Shown: positions 23,327 to 32,595 of the stretch, one piece after another | Layout: the number at the start of each line of letters is the position of its first letter | How positions within the stretch are numbered: position 1 is the first letter of the stretch | NCBI GenBank assembly: GCA_949541125.1 | Contig: CATISV010000139.1 | Coordinates: 1 to 35,170 of the forward strand | Length of the DNA: 35,170 bases | Source of the DNA: Flavobacterium sp. SCGC AAA160-P02 | GTDB taxonomy: Bacteria > Bacteroidota > Bacteroidia > Flavobacteriales > Flavobacteriaceae | Reading direction: 5' to 3' | Position numbers and translations under genes: made by a program | Notes under the pieces: generated by a model | What the model was told of the DNA's origin: nothing | Databases searched by the model: none | What the model saw: only the letters and a program-made list of their open reading frames with translations

Positions 23327-25399
23327 ATGAAAAATTTACTAACAGCTCTATTCTTTGTAATAACCTTTATAACTTATTCTCAAACTCCCATTACAGATTA
23401 TAATTTTTCAGAAGCCATTAAAACTTGCTTAACAATGAGCCCTGGCGATGGAATGTGTAGCTCCAGTGAATATGGAGCAATGCCAGATTGGGATGTAAGT
23501 AATGTAACTAATATGAAAGGTGCTTTTAACCCAATTGATATGAAAGAACCAAAAAAAATACAAGTTGAAAATAATGTTGTCAAAATTTTAACAGCTATTA
23601 GAGATAATAAAAATATTAATGCGTTTGAATTGTTAGATAATATGGTCAATGAAAGTGATATTAAAATTCGGGGGTATTGGATGCAATTATTACTGGATCT
23701 TACTAATAGAAGTGCTAATAGTAATAATTTTTATATAAAGGTTTCTGGAGGAATAAGAATAAATGCAAAAGATAGTGTGAAAATTCTACCTGCAGGTACT
23801 GATTATTTGTTAGATCCATGTTCATTTTATGTTTCAAATCATTATATGTTTAAAAATCACAATAATGTTGGCAAGAGTTTTAAATATAAAAATAATTTTA
23901 ATGCAGATATAAGTAAATGGGATGTCAGTAATGTAACTGATATGTCTTATATGTTCTATGGAAATGATTCTTTTAAACAGAATATAAGCAACTGGAACGT
24001 AAGTAAGGTCACCGATATGTCATTTATGTTCCATATGGCGGGTAATCCCGAATTAATCGATATCTCGATAAATAAACGGAGTTGGGGGGAAGAAATAGGT
24101 GATATTGGTAGGTGGGATGTAAGTAATGTTACCAATATGAGGGGGATGTTTGCGGGCTCATTGTTCGACAAGGATATAAGTAATTGGGACGTAAGTAAGG
24201 TTATTGACATGAGTTTTATGTTTCAATATTCAATCTTCAATCAAAATATAAACAATTGGGATGTGAGTAATGTCAAAAATATGAGGGGGATGTTTAGCCG
24301 TAATTATCACTTTAATCAGAACATTGGTAATTGGAATGTGAGTAATGTTGAATATATGAGTCTTATGTTTAGTGGAGCCACTGCATTTAATCAAAATTTA
24401 AATAGCTGGAATGTTTCTAATGTAAAAAAAATGCGCATGATGTTTTCAAGTACATTGACAATTAATGAATTTGAAGATAAATTTATTGGATTCAACCAAG
24501 ATTTAGGAAACTGGGATGTGAGTAATGTAACAGATATGACAGGAATGTTTGAACATTCAAATTTTAATAAAGATATAGGTAAATGGAATGTAGGTAATGT
24601 TAAAAATATGACTAATATGTTCAATGGTGCTATTTTTTTCAACCAAGACATAAGTTCATGGGATGTAAGTAATGTGATTAATATGAGAGGAATGTTTTAT
24701 TTTGCTCTAGAATTTAATCAAAACATTGGTAGTTGGGATGTTAGTAATGTTATAAACATGAGTCATTTGTTTTTTTTTGATAAAACAAAATTATATAACC
24801 CTGCGATTAAGTTAATAAGCTCAAGGGCAAAGGGATTAACTTTTAACCAAGACATAAGTAATTGGAATGTTATTAATGTTATGAATATGACTAATATGTT
24901 TTATGGAGCTTCTTCTTTTAATCAAGATCTTGGTCGTTGGAATGTAAATAATGTGAAAACTGCTTATCTTTTTGTTGATGACAAAAATAACCAGTGGAAA
25001 CAAAATAAACCAAAATTTAATAATCTTATAAAATTTTATAAAGTATTGAGAAATAAGGGTTGTAATGAAGAAAATGATTATGATTGTTATGTTTATTTAC
25101 CTGAATCTTTTGTTTGTAATGGTAATTCTATTACAAGATCATCAGATACAAATTATGAAGATACATACTCAATTGGTAATTCCATAAATTTTAAACTTGT
25201 AAAAAATAATCTTTGTTTGGGTATAGTACAAAAAGGAATAATAAAAGACATTAATTATACAAATCATTCTGTAGATTTTAATCAATATAACAACGATAGT
25301 CAAATATCTCAATATGTATTGACCAATGATAATGCATCCAATAATAGTAATGACTATCAAAAGTGCTACTCACCCTATAAAATTAAAGATTTTAAATAG
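23327..25399 (+). CDS. Large secreted BspA-like (DUF285) repeat protein
   Basis: The 690-residue protein has a signal peptide ending TYSQ (1-19), then FSEAIKTCLTMSPGDGMC. There are 14 BspA-type repeats built on WDVSNVTNM and FNQDI. The first repeat (55-67) is separated from the second (about 190) by an unrelated insert of about 120 residues, and short insertions interrupt repeats 3, 8 and 12. A C-terminal region (about 580-690) has six Cys and no repeats; it does not look like a T9SS sorting domain. It is a surface protein of unknown ligand, paralogous to the gene at 1128-1802. I used the ATG at 23327 rather than the TTG one codon earlier. It lies 49 bases after icmF, and cassette-type upstream sequence is absent. 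Confidence 0.85.
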   Translation: MKNLLTALFFVITFITYSQTPITDYNFSEAIKTCLTMSPGDGMCSSSEYGAMPDWDVSNVTNMKGAFNPIDMKEPKKIQVENNVVKILTAIRDNKNINAFELLDNMVNESDIKIRGYWMQLLLDLTNRSANSNNFYIKVSGGIRINAKDSVKILPAGTDYLLDPCSFYVSNHYMFKNHNNVGKSFKYKNNFNADISKWDVSNVTDMSYMFYGNDSFKQNISNWNVSKVTDMSFMFHMAGNPELIDISINKRSWGEEIGDIGRWDVSNVTNMRGMFAGSLFDKDISNWDVSKVIDMSFMFQYSIFNQNINNWDVSNVKNMRGMFSRNYHFNQNIGNWNVSNVEYMSLMFSGATAFNQNLNSWNVSNVKKMRMMFSSTLTINEFEDKFIGFNQDLGNWDVSNVTDMTGMFEHSNFNKDIGKWNVGNVKNMTNMFNGAIFFNQDISSWDVSNVINMRGMFYFALEFNQNIGSWDVSNVINMSHLFFFDKTKLYNPAIKLISSRAKGLTFNQDISNWNVINVMNMTNMFYGASSFNQDLGRWNVNNVKTAYLFVDDKNNQWKQNKPKFNNLIKFYKVLRNKGCNEENDYDCYVYLPESFVCNGNSITRSSDTNYEDTYSIGNSINFKLVKNNLCLGIVQKGIIKDINYTNHSVDFNQYNNDSQISQYVLTNDNASNNSNDYQKCYSPYKIKDFK

Positions 25400-25413
25400 A
25401 TATTTATCAGCAT

Positions 25414-25442
25414 ATAAATAAGCTTCTTTCTAGATTATTTAT
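25414..25442. terminator. Possible AT-only hairpin between convergent genes
   Basis: ATAAATAA (25414-25421) pairs perfectly with TTATTTAT (25435-25442) across a 13-base loop, between the convergent BspA-like and amidohydrolase genes. The stem has no G-C pairs, so it would be weak. Confidence 0.3.
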
Positions 25443-25501
25443 TTAGCTCTAATACTAAGTTATTTTATTAGTAGTTAAACAAGAGAATTAAAATTTATGG
25501 A

Positions 25502-27055
25502 CTAGTTCTTTATTCCTGGTTGTTTTAATGTCCAATTCATCTCCTCTTTTTGAGCATCAACCATTTTTTTCACATCTTTAAGTAAGCGTTTTGCATCATA
25601 GATAATTCCATCCTTAATTGTATACTTTACGCCTCCTACTCTAACCACCTCATTAGCCTCGGTAAGTTTTATTGCACCAGTTCCGTATAGAACTTTTAAA
25701 TTTTTTAACGGATTTTCTTCAACTATCACAAAATCAGCTAATTTCCCCACTTGAATACTTCCAATTTTATCATTCCATCCCAAAGCCTCCGCGCCGTTTA
25801 GTGTTGCTGCCCTAATTACTTCAAGCGGATGGAAACCAGCTTCTCTCAACAATTCTAACTCTCTAATGTAGGCAAAACCATATAGTTGGTAGATAAAACC
25901 GGAGTCAGACCCAGCAGTTACTCTACCTCCTCTATTTTTATATTCGTTGATGAATGTCATCCATAATTGGTAGTTTTTTTTCCAAGAAACCTCTTGTTCT
26001 GTACCCCAATAATGCCAGTATGAACCATGAGATATTTTACTTGGCTCATAAAATTTCCAAAGTGATGGCAAGGTATATGTTTCATGCCATTCTGCTCTTC
26101 TTGCTCTTTGCAAATCCCTACTCGCTTCATAAATATTGAAGGTTGGATCGAGAGTAAAGTCTAAGGCTAATAATTCATTCATTACTTTATTCCAATGCGG
26201 TGTATGAGGTTTTGCTGCCTGTTCCCATAATTTACCTGCTTCCTCAAAACGATGTTGTTCGTTCTGATAATTATAGTCTAAAGGATAATCCTGAACCGTT
26301 TTATCATTAAATAAAGCCTCTGGTAATCCATACCAATGTTCCATCGAGGTCAAACCAGCTCTAGCAGAGTGTAAAACATTCCACCGAGCAACACTCAATT
26401 GAGCATGGTGACACGCAGATCCTAAGCCTAATTTCTTGTTTTCATCGAGAGCTGCAGTCATAATTTCTGGTTCTGCTCCGAAAAATTTAATTCCATCTGC
26501 CCCATTTTTGGCATTGTTTCGAACCCATTCCCTTGCCATTTCTGGTGTCGTAATCGGTTTTTTACTACCTGATCCAAACCCAACATAATCAAAGATTCTA
26601 GGTGCTACAATTTTGTTATTAGCACTTAAGCGTTTCAACTCTTTTGCATCTATTCCACTAGGTTGTCGAATTGTTGTAATTCCATGTGCCATCCATAACT
26701 TAAAAACATAGGACGGTTCAGCTCCCTGTGAATTTCCACCTATATGACCATGCATATCTATAAAACCTGGTAACAGATACATTCCTGTTACATCTAATTC
26801 CTTGCCTCCTTTTTTTAATTTAGGTCTTCTTTGATCATCTATCTTAACTCCTGGATACCCTACAACTTGAATTTTTACAATAGTATTGTTTTCAACAACA
26901 ATATCTACTGGACCTCTCGGTGGCGAACCATCTCCATTGATTAAGGTAACACCTCGGATAATCAATTGGGAATAAGGTCCATCACCAAGATATTTATCTT
27001 GACCAATTCCTGTAATGCTAATGGAAAATAAAATGGCAAAAAATAGATTTTTCAT
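25502..27055 (-). CDS. Secreted metal-dependent amidohydrolase
   Basis: The 517-residue protein has a signal peptide ending GIGQ (1-19) and an amidohydrolase-superfamily fold. The N-terminal beta-sandwich leads to the metal site LLPGFIDMHGHIGG (H102-x-H104). Further barrel residues include the His of ACHHAQLS, the His of SMEHWYG and the Asp of TAGSDSGF, and a C-terminal IGSIQVGKLADFVI closes the sandwich. Exported members often act on dipeptides or cyclic amides (prolidase/imidazolonepropionase-like), but the substrate is not determined. It begins 6 bases after the M14 peptidase gene, so the two form an operon with a probable joint role in peptide breakdown. It is not HutI, since it is exported and lacks that family's overall pattern. 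Confidence 0.85.
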   Translation of the reverse strand: MKNLFFAILFSISITGIGQDKYLGDGPYSQLIIRGVTLINGDGSPPRGPVDIVVENNTIVKIQVVGYPGVKIDDQRRPKLKKGGKELDVTGMYLLPGFIDMHGHIGGNSQGAEPSYVFKLWMAHGITTIRQPSGIDAKELKRLSANNKIVAPRIFDYVGFGSGSKKPITTPEMAREWVRNNAKNGADGIKFFGAEPEIMTAALDENKKLGLGSACHHAQLSVARWNVLHSARAGLTSMEHWYGLPEALFNDKTVQDYPLDYNYQNEQHRFEEAGKLWEQAAKPHTPHWNKVMNELLALDFTLDPTFNIYEASRDLQRARRAEWHETYTLPSLWKFYEPSKISHGSYWHYWGTEQEVSWKKNYQLWMTFINEYKNRGGRVTAGSDSGFIYQLYGFAYIRELELLREAGFHPLEVIRAATLNGAEALGWNDKIGSIQVGKLADFVIVEENPLKNLKVLYGTGAIKLTEANEVVRVGGVKYTIKDGIIYDAKRLLKDVKKMVDAQKEEMNWTLKQPGIKN

Positions 27056-27061
27056 ATTATT

Positions 27062-29587
27062 TTAATTATTCGTTGGAACACTGATATTATTACCAAAGAA
27101 AATCGCATTCAAAAACAACTTATTAGTCCCATACCAAGAACCTCTAAAATTAGGATTATCAGCAAAAATTATAACCCTTCCAGACCCTAATCTTGACACA
27201 ATTAATGAGGCGGTATCATCAAAATGATTTCTCCTATTTTTTTCTGAAATATACCCATCTATATGCGGATTATCAGAATAGATCGCAACAGATGAATAAT
27301 GGTCTTTAGTTTTATTAATAAATACATTATTATTTTTATAAACTGGAATCGAGAAATCTCTATAGCCAAATGCCAATGGGTGCGTCAGATCTAAATCAAC
27401 ACTTAAAATAGCTCCTCCAATTCTTTCTTTACCAATATTTTCTCTGGCATCAACATATCTTTTTCTTGAGAAAATTGAATCTTTTGAGGGTTTCAGCAGT
27501 GACTCTTTTACTAATTTTTTATTGATAGCCCAACTTGAACCTCTTGCAATTGTAATCAGAGTATTCCCTTTTCGAACCCAGTCATTAATTTTTTTGATGT
27601 CCTTCTCATTCAATTGATTGTAAGACCCAGATACCATTACTAGAGTAGTATACTTGTCTAATGAAATTCTACCAAATTGATTTAATCTAATTTTCGAAAG
27701 TGGCATTTCAATCCTTGTATCTAGTAAATGCCATACCTCTCCTGCTTCATATGAATTCACACCTTCACCGATTACTAATGCAACTTTAACAGGTTTATTA
27801 ATTCTAAAATTATTACTACCTAAATCAATTCCTTTCACACTAAATCCAGACTCAGAGCTGACAATTGGTACATCAAATTTGTCTTGAGTGTTTTTTATTA
27901 TTTTATATAGCTCATTGGTAGATATTTTTTGTTTACTCACAGGAATTAATATTGAACCATAGTTGAAACTTTTTATCTTGTTCGTTTGGTTCACTTTTAT
28001 TGCAAATGGTTTAAAAGCGGTATACGTAACAATATTATGCTTTTGCAAATAATTCAAGGCCGCTGGAGAATTATAATCATCCCAATCAAGAATGTACGCA
28101 TAATTTGATTTTTTGGCTCTTGGATAATTTACCAATTCTTTAGTCGTTGTAATTTCAATTTCTGGATTAAAATTTTTGAGTTTTTTTGATTTCATATTAT
28201 AGAAATTAGAAACACTCCATGCAGATGCATCATAATAGACACTATCTACATACTTGTCGTAGGTTTCAAAGAAATTTTTAACCATTCTTGATTGTGACTG
28301 ATTTACAGGAACCACATATTTTCCTTTACTTTTGTATACTTTCATTTTATGAAGTAGCAATTTATCTATAAAAGCTTTGGTTCTGTTTCGATCATATAAG
28401 TCTCCAAACTCATAGGCTTTAATTTTTTCATTTTTAAATTCTTTGATCGATGAATCAAAAAATCTTTTTTGATAATCTCTAAGCATTTTTTTATTATCAA
28501 CTGCTGCTTCAACTGTTGCTATACTTGACAAATATTGATTTCTAATTGTAAATCCAAAGGATATTGTACCATAATTTGTTTCTTGTAAATGCCCTCTAGA
28601 ACTTGCTTGTTCAAACAATATAGCTAAGCCTCCCTGAACATCTGGATACGATGATCCATAACCAGGATATGTTTCATCAAAAGATTCTTTTGTGTAGTAA
28701 AAAGACCCAATACTATCCAACGCTTTCACATAATATTCAGCAAATTTTGGGCTAAGGAGATTGTAATTTTCATCTGGGATTAGTGGTTTTAAAGATGCAT
28801 TTGTTTTCATGGGTTCAAAAAAGTAATTGCTATTTGTACCCATTTCATGAAAGTCAGTTACAACATTTGGATACCATGTATGGAACCATTTTAATTTACC
28901 CTGACTTTCAGGGTTAACTGCAAGAAGCCAATCTCTATTTAAATCAAACCAATAGTGATTTGTTCTACCCCTTGGCCATGCTTCATTATGTTCAGAATCG
29001 TAAGAATCAGAGACCAAATGAATTGATTTATGTTGGTTTGCCCATTGAGTATGTCTATCTCTACCATCAGGATTTATGGCAGGGTCAATAAAAACAACCG
29101 AATTTTCTCTAAACTTTTCAATTTTTTTATTTTTTGATGCGACAAGTGTATATGCTGTTAACAATGCAGCTTCCGAACTTGATGGTTCATTTCCGTGAAC
29201 ACCATATCCTAAATTAATGATAATTGGCAAATCATTTGAGGAGGAAACGGGTGCCCCAGGGATGGTATATTTTAAATGTTCTTTTTGAATTTGTTCTAAA
29301 TTATTTAGGTTGTCTTCGGATGAGATCGTTAAAAAAACAAGTTTTCTTCCTTCATGAGTTTTTCCATAGCTAATTAATTCAGCTTTTTCAGAAGTATCGG
29401 ATAGGTAATCCAAATATGAAATAATCAAATCGTGACGTGTATGCTGAAAGCCTATATCGTATCCTAAAAATTCTTCAGGGGTTTGGATATTTTCATTATA
29501 AGGACCATTATTTTTTAAAAAATAATCCTGGGAATTAACAGTACTGCATGATAAAAATATCACTAAAAAGTATATAAATGATCTCAT
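27062..29587 (-). CDS. Secreted M14 family zinc carboxypeptidase
   Basis: The 841-residue protein has a signal sequence (1-20, ending VNSQ; an alternative lipobox at Cys14 is weaker). The M14 catalytic domain spans about 45-380. Zinc ligands are H131 and E134 in GVHGNEPSSSEA and H247 in TDFHEMGTNS. Substrate-binding NPDGRDR (172-178) and DLNRDW (215-220) are present, and LAILFEQASSRG probably carries the catalytic Glu. Residues about 400-840 form a C-terminal part with a glutamine-amidotransferase-like Rossmann region (VALVIGEGVNSYEAGEVWHL). It is first in an operon with the amidohydrolase. It would release C-terminal residues from peptides in the periplasm or outside the cell. Confidence 0.87.
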   Translation of the reverse strand: MRSFIYFLVIFLSCSTVNSQDYFLKNNGPYNENIQTPEEFLGYDIGFQHTRHDLIISYLDYLSDTSEKAELISYGKTHEGRKLVFLTISSEDNLNNLEQIQKEHLKYTIPGAPVSSSNDLPIIINLGYGVHGNEPSSSEAALLTAYTLVASKNKKIEKFRENSVVFIDPAINPDGRDRHTQWANQHKSIHLVSDSYDSEHNEAWPRGRTNHYWFDLNRDWLLAVNPESQGKLKWFHTWYPNVVTDFHEMGTNSNYFFEPMKTNASLKPLIPDENYNLLSPKFAEYYVKALDSIGSFYYTKESFDETYPGYGSSYPDVQGGLAILFEQASSRGHLQETNYGTISFGFTIRNQYLSSIATVEAAVDNKKMLRDYQKRFFDSSIKEFKNEKIKAYEFGDLYDRNRTKAFIDKLLLHKMKVYKSKGKYVVPVNQSQSRMVKNFFETYDKYVDSVYYDASAWSVSNFYNMKSKKLKNFNPEIEITTTKELVNYPRAKKSNYAYILDWDDYNSPAALNYLQKHNIVTYTAFKPFAIKVNQTNKIKSFNYGSILIPVSKQKISTNELYKIIKNTQDKFDVPIVSSESGFSVKGIDLGSNNFRINKPVKVALVIGEGVNSYEAGEVWHLLDTRIEMPLSKIRLNQFGRISLDKYTTLVMVSGSYNQLNEKDIKKINDWVRKGNTLITIARGSSWAINKKLVKESLLKPSKDSIFSRKRYVDARENIGKERIGGAILSVDLDLTHPLAFGYRDFSIPVYKNNNVFINKTKDHYSSVAIYSDNPHIDGYISEKNRRNHFDDTASLIVSRLGSGRVIIFADNPNFRGSWYGTNKLFLNAIFFGNNISVPTNN

Positions 29588-29759
29588 AAATTAAAATATT
29601 GGATAAGGTTAAATTTAGTAATTAATATTTTATTGAATAAAAATTATGCTACATTTTTTAAAACCCTTTTGATTTTTTTTAATAAATGAAAACTATAAAG
29701 ATGTATTATCATCTCCTTTTTGTTTTGTATTTTTATATCACCTTATTCAAGAAACTAAT

Positions 29760-31583
29760 ATGAAAAAATTCATACAATTATCTTTATATTTTTGGATCCT
29801 AACATTCCATGCACAAGAGAAAGCAATCCCATTTTTTAAAAATGGTGAAGCTCAAATAGTTAAAGCGTTTGAAGACTCATCAAAATGGATAAGACACGAT
29901 TTATGGGTGGAAACATCTTTTGATTCTGATGGAGATGGGAAGATGGATCGAATGCATGTGGCTATTACAAGACCTTATCAAACAGAAAAAGGTCTTCGAC
30001 TTCCCATTGTTTACGAAACTAGTCCTTATTATGCAGGAACAGCAGGTAATTTACCTGAATTATTTTGGGATGTTAAACACGAACTAGGTGAGAATCCAAA
30101 ACCTAGAGCGCATTCGGAGGTTAAAAGAATTGGTAAACGACCCATTATTTCAAATTCTCAAATAAAAACCTGGGTACCAAGAGGGTATATTGTAGTGCAT
30201 TCGTCCTCGCCAGGAACAGGTTTGTCGGATGGGGCTCCAACTGTAGGAGGAGAGAATGAATCTCTAGCGCCCAAAGCTGTCATCGATTGGTTAAATGGAA
30301 GAGCCAAAGGATTTTCTTCTAGAGAAGGTTTTGAGCAGGTAAAGGCTTTTTGGTCTACTGGAAAAGTTGGGATGACAGGAACTTCGTATAACGGAACATT
30401 ACCTTTAGCGGCTGCAACTACTGGTGTTGAAGGGCTTGAAGCAATTATTCCTATTGCACCTAATACTTCCTATTACCATTATTATAGATCTCATGGCTTA
30501 GTTCGTTCTCCTGGAGGGTATTTGGGCGAAGATATCGATGTTTTGTATGATTTTATTCATAGTGGAAAAGAAGAAAATAGAGCTAGAAATAATAAGGTAG
30601 TGAGAGATTATGAAATGGTCAATGGAATGGATAGAATTACTGGAGATTATAATGACTTTTGGGCCAAAAGAGATTACCTTCTCCAAATGAAACCAATGAA
30701 AGCAGCATTATTAATGGCACATGGATTTAACGACTGGAATGTCATGCCAGAACATAGTTATCGTATCTCTAAAAAAGCGATAGAAATGGGAATTCCAACT
30801 CAAATCTATTATCACCAGAATGGTCATGGGGGACCTCCTCCCCTAAAAATGATGAATCGATGGTTTACTCGATATTTACATGGGATTGAGAATGAAGTAG
30901 AAAATGACCCAAAAGCTTGGATTGTTAGAGAGAATGATGGACAAAAAAAACCAACTCCTTACGAAGCTTATCCAAATCCAAGTGCTAGGCCAGTAACATT
31001 ATACTTAGAGGCAGGTGCACCTGGAATAGGTAATTTACAGCTAAAAAAATCGAAGAATAAAAGTAAAGAAACACTTACCGATAATTACTCTATTACTGGG
31101 GTATCGTTAGCCAAAGCTAAAATTTCTGAAAATCGATTGCTATTCCTTAGTCCTACTTTACAGCAAGACATTCATGTATCAGGGGTTCCAAAAATAACAA
31201 TTAATGTAGCGAGTAGTAAAAAGGCCTCTAACCTTTCGGTTTGGTTGGTTTCCTTACCATGGAATAATGAATGGAATGCAAAAACTACTGATAATTTAAT
31301 TACTCGTGGTTGGGCAGATATACAAAATTATAAATCATTGACTAAAAGTAAACCTCTGACGCCTGGTAAATTTTATTCTATGACTTTTAATCTGCAACCA
31401 GATGATCAAATTATTAAAAAAGGGCAGCAAATAGGATTACTAATTTTTTCAAGTGATTATCAATTTACCTTACATCCAAAACCTGGAACAAAATTAACAG
31501 TAAATCTCGACAAAACTTCACTTGAGATTCCTGTAGTTGGTGGTTTTGATACTTTTGAAAAAGCGATAAAGAAAAACAATTGA
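29760..31583 (+). CDS. Secreted CocE/NonD or X-Pro dipeptidyl-peptidase (S15) family hydrolase
   Basis: The 607-residue protein has a signal peptide ending FHAQ (1-19). The alpha/beta-hydrolase domain has the nucleophile S209 in GMTGTSYNG, D325 in HGFNDWNVMPEHS and H356 in HQNGHGGPPP, which form a complete triad. The C-terminal part (about 405-600) is the jelly-roll of the PepX_C domain. Family members cleave X-Pro dipeptides or act as esterases or acylases. The neighbourhood (M14 peptidase, amidohydrolase) favours peptides. It is divergent from the M14 gene and 10 bases upstream of the DUF1684 gene. No clear -7 box was found. Confidence 0.87.
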   Translation: MKKFIQLSLYFWILTFHAQEKAIPFFKNGEAQIVKAFEDSSKWIRHDLWVETSFDSDGDGKMDRMHVAITRPYQTEKGLRLPIVYETSPYYAGTAGNLPELFWDVKHELGENPKPRAHSEVKRIGKRPIISNSQIKTWVPRGYIVVHSSSPGTGLSDGAPTVGGENESLAPKAVIDWLNGRAKGFSSREGFEQVKAFWSTGKVGMTGTSYNGTLPLAAATTGVEGLEAIIPIAPNTSYYHYYRSHGLVRSPGGYLGEDIDVLYDFIHSGKEENRARNNKVVRDYEMVNGMDRITGDYNDFWAKRDYLLQMKPMKAALLMAHGFNDWNVMPEHSYRISKKAIEMGIPTQIYYHQNGHGGPPPLKMMNRWFTRYLHGIENEVENDPKAWIVRENDGQKKPTPYEAYPNPSARPVTLYLEAGAPGIGNLQLKKSKNKSKETLTDNYSITGVSLAKAKISENRLLFLSPTLQQDIHVSGVPKITINVASSKKASNLSVWLVSLPWNNEWNAKTTDNLITRGWADIQNYKSLTKSKPLTPGKFYSMTFNLQPDDQIIKKGQQIGLLIFSSDYQFTLHPKPGTKLTVNLDKTSLEIPVVGGFDTFEKAIKKNN

Positions 31584-31593
31584 AAATAGGTTT

Positions 31594-32205
31594 ATGAAAA
31601 ACATTTGTATCCTTTTTTTATTCAGTTTTTTTTTAGCATGTAATTCTAAAGATAAAAGACCTTTAGTTGGTGACACCATGTATCAGCAAAATTTAAATTC
31701 GCTGTTTAAAGATGCATCAAAATCACCTTTAAAAAAGAATGATTTAAGAAATTTTAAGGGCTTAGATTTTTTTCCTGTAGATTCAACTTATATTGTTACT
31801 GCTGTCTTGGAAAGAACTCCCGATAGCCCTTTTTTAGAAATGCCAACATCCACTGACAGGAAAGTCTACTACAGAGAATACGGTAATATTAGTTTTACGT
31901 TAAAGGAGCAAGATATAAGTTTAACATTATACCAGAGTTTGGAGGAACAACAAGATCCATTATTAAAAGATAATATATTCTTACCCTTTACAGATGAAAC
32001 CAGTGGAAGAGAATCTTATGGCGGAGGTCGTTATATGGACCTATTTGAAAGTGACATAACTCCTGAAAATACGATAGAACTAAATTTTAATAATACGTAT
32101 AATCCGTATTGTGTTTATAATGAAGAATATTCTTGTCCATTAACTCCTAGAAAGAATCATTTAGCCATCCCTATAATTGCTGGTGTTAAAGATTTTAAAG
32201 AATAA
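31594..32205 (+). CDS. DUF1684 lipoprotein
   Basis: The 203-residue protein has a lipoprotein signal (FFLACNSKDK; Cys at 16). The body matches DUF1684: FKGLDFFPVDSTYIVTAVLER, YREYGNISFTL, the LPFTDETSGRESYGGGRYMDL block, and NNTYNPYCVYNEEYSCPLTP with two conserved Cys. The DUF1684 family has no established enzymatic role; it is common as a small lipoprotein in Bacteroidota. It begins 10 bases after the S15-type hydrolase and is probably cotranscribed with it. Confidence 0.85.
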   Translation: MKNICILFLFSFFLACNSKDKRPLVGDTMYQQNLNSLFKDASKSPLKKNDLRNFKGLDFFPVDSTYIVTAVLERTPDSPFLEMPTSTDRKVYYREYGNISFTLKEQDISLTLYQSLEEQQDPLLKDNIFLPFTDETSGRESYGGGRYMDLFESDITPENTIELNFNNTYNPYCVYNEEYSCPLTPRKNHLAIPIIAGVKDFKE

Positions 32206-32215
32206 ATATTTTTTT

Positions 32216-32590
32216 TTAAGTAATGATTTTAGCCAAATAGATTCCTGCAAAAACGGCTAAAAAAGCAACAATAAAACTCGCTATTGTATAGAATGCAAAA
32301 GAAGTAAAATCACCATTTTTTAAGAAAACATGATTTTCATAAGCAAAAGTAGAAAAGGTTGTAAAACCTCCACAAAAACCAGTCACTAATAAAAGAGTTT
32401 GCTGTTGACTAAAAGCGTTATTTTTTATAGCTAAACCTAAAAAAATACCAATAAGTAAACTCCCTAAAATATTGGATGTAAAAGTTCCGTATGGAATTCC
32501 ATTTTCTGGATTATTTAGATATTTTCCAATCAGATATCGTGCAATACTTCCAAAACCTCCACCGACAAATACTAATAAAATTTGTTTCAT
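32216..32590 (-). CDS. crcB: Fluoride exporter CrcB/Fluc
   Basis: The 124-residue inner-membrane protein has four helices and the Fluc hallmarks: GGFGSIARYLIGKYL, the conserved Asn in GTFTSNILGSLLIG, and GFCGGFTTFSTFAYEN with the Phe and Thr residues lining the pore. Fluc proteins work as antiparallel dimers that let fluoride leave the cell. It begins 5 bases after the BT_3928-like gene, so there is no room for a dedicated fluoride riboswitch. Confidence 0.93.
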   Translation of the reverse strand: MKQILLVFVGGGFGSIARYLIGKYLNNPENGIPYGTFTSNILGSLLIGIFLGLAIKNNAFSQQQTLLLVTGFCGGFTTFSTFAYENHVFLKNGDFTSFAFYTIASFIVAFLAVFAGIYLAKIIT

Positions 32591-32595
32591 TACTG

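Noticed and set aside
32591-32595. Fluoride riboswitch before crcB
   Set aside because: Only five bases separate crcB from the upstream gene, and no pseudoknot-like element was seen.
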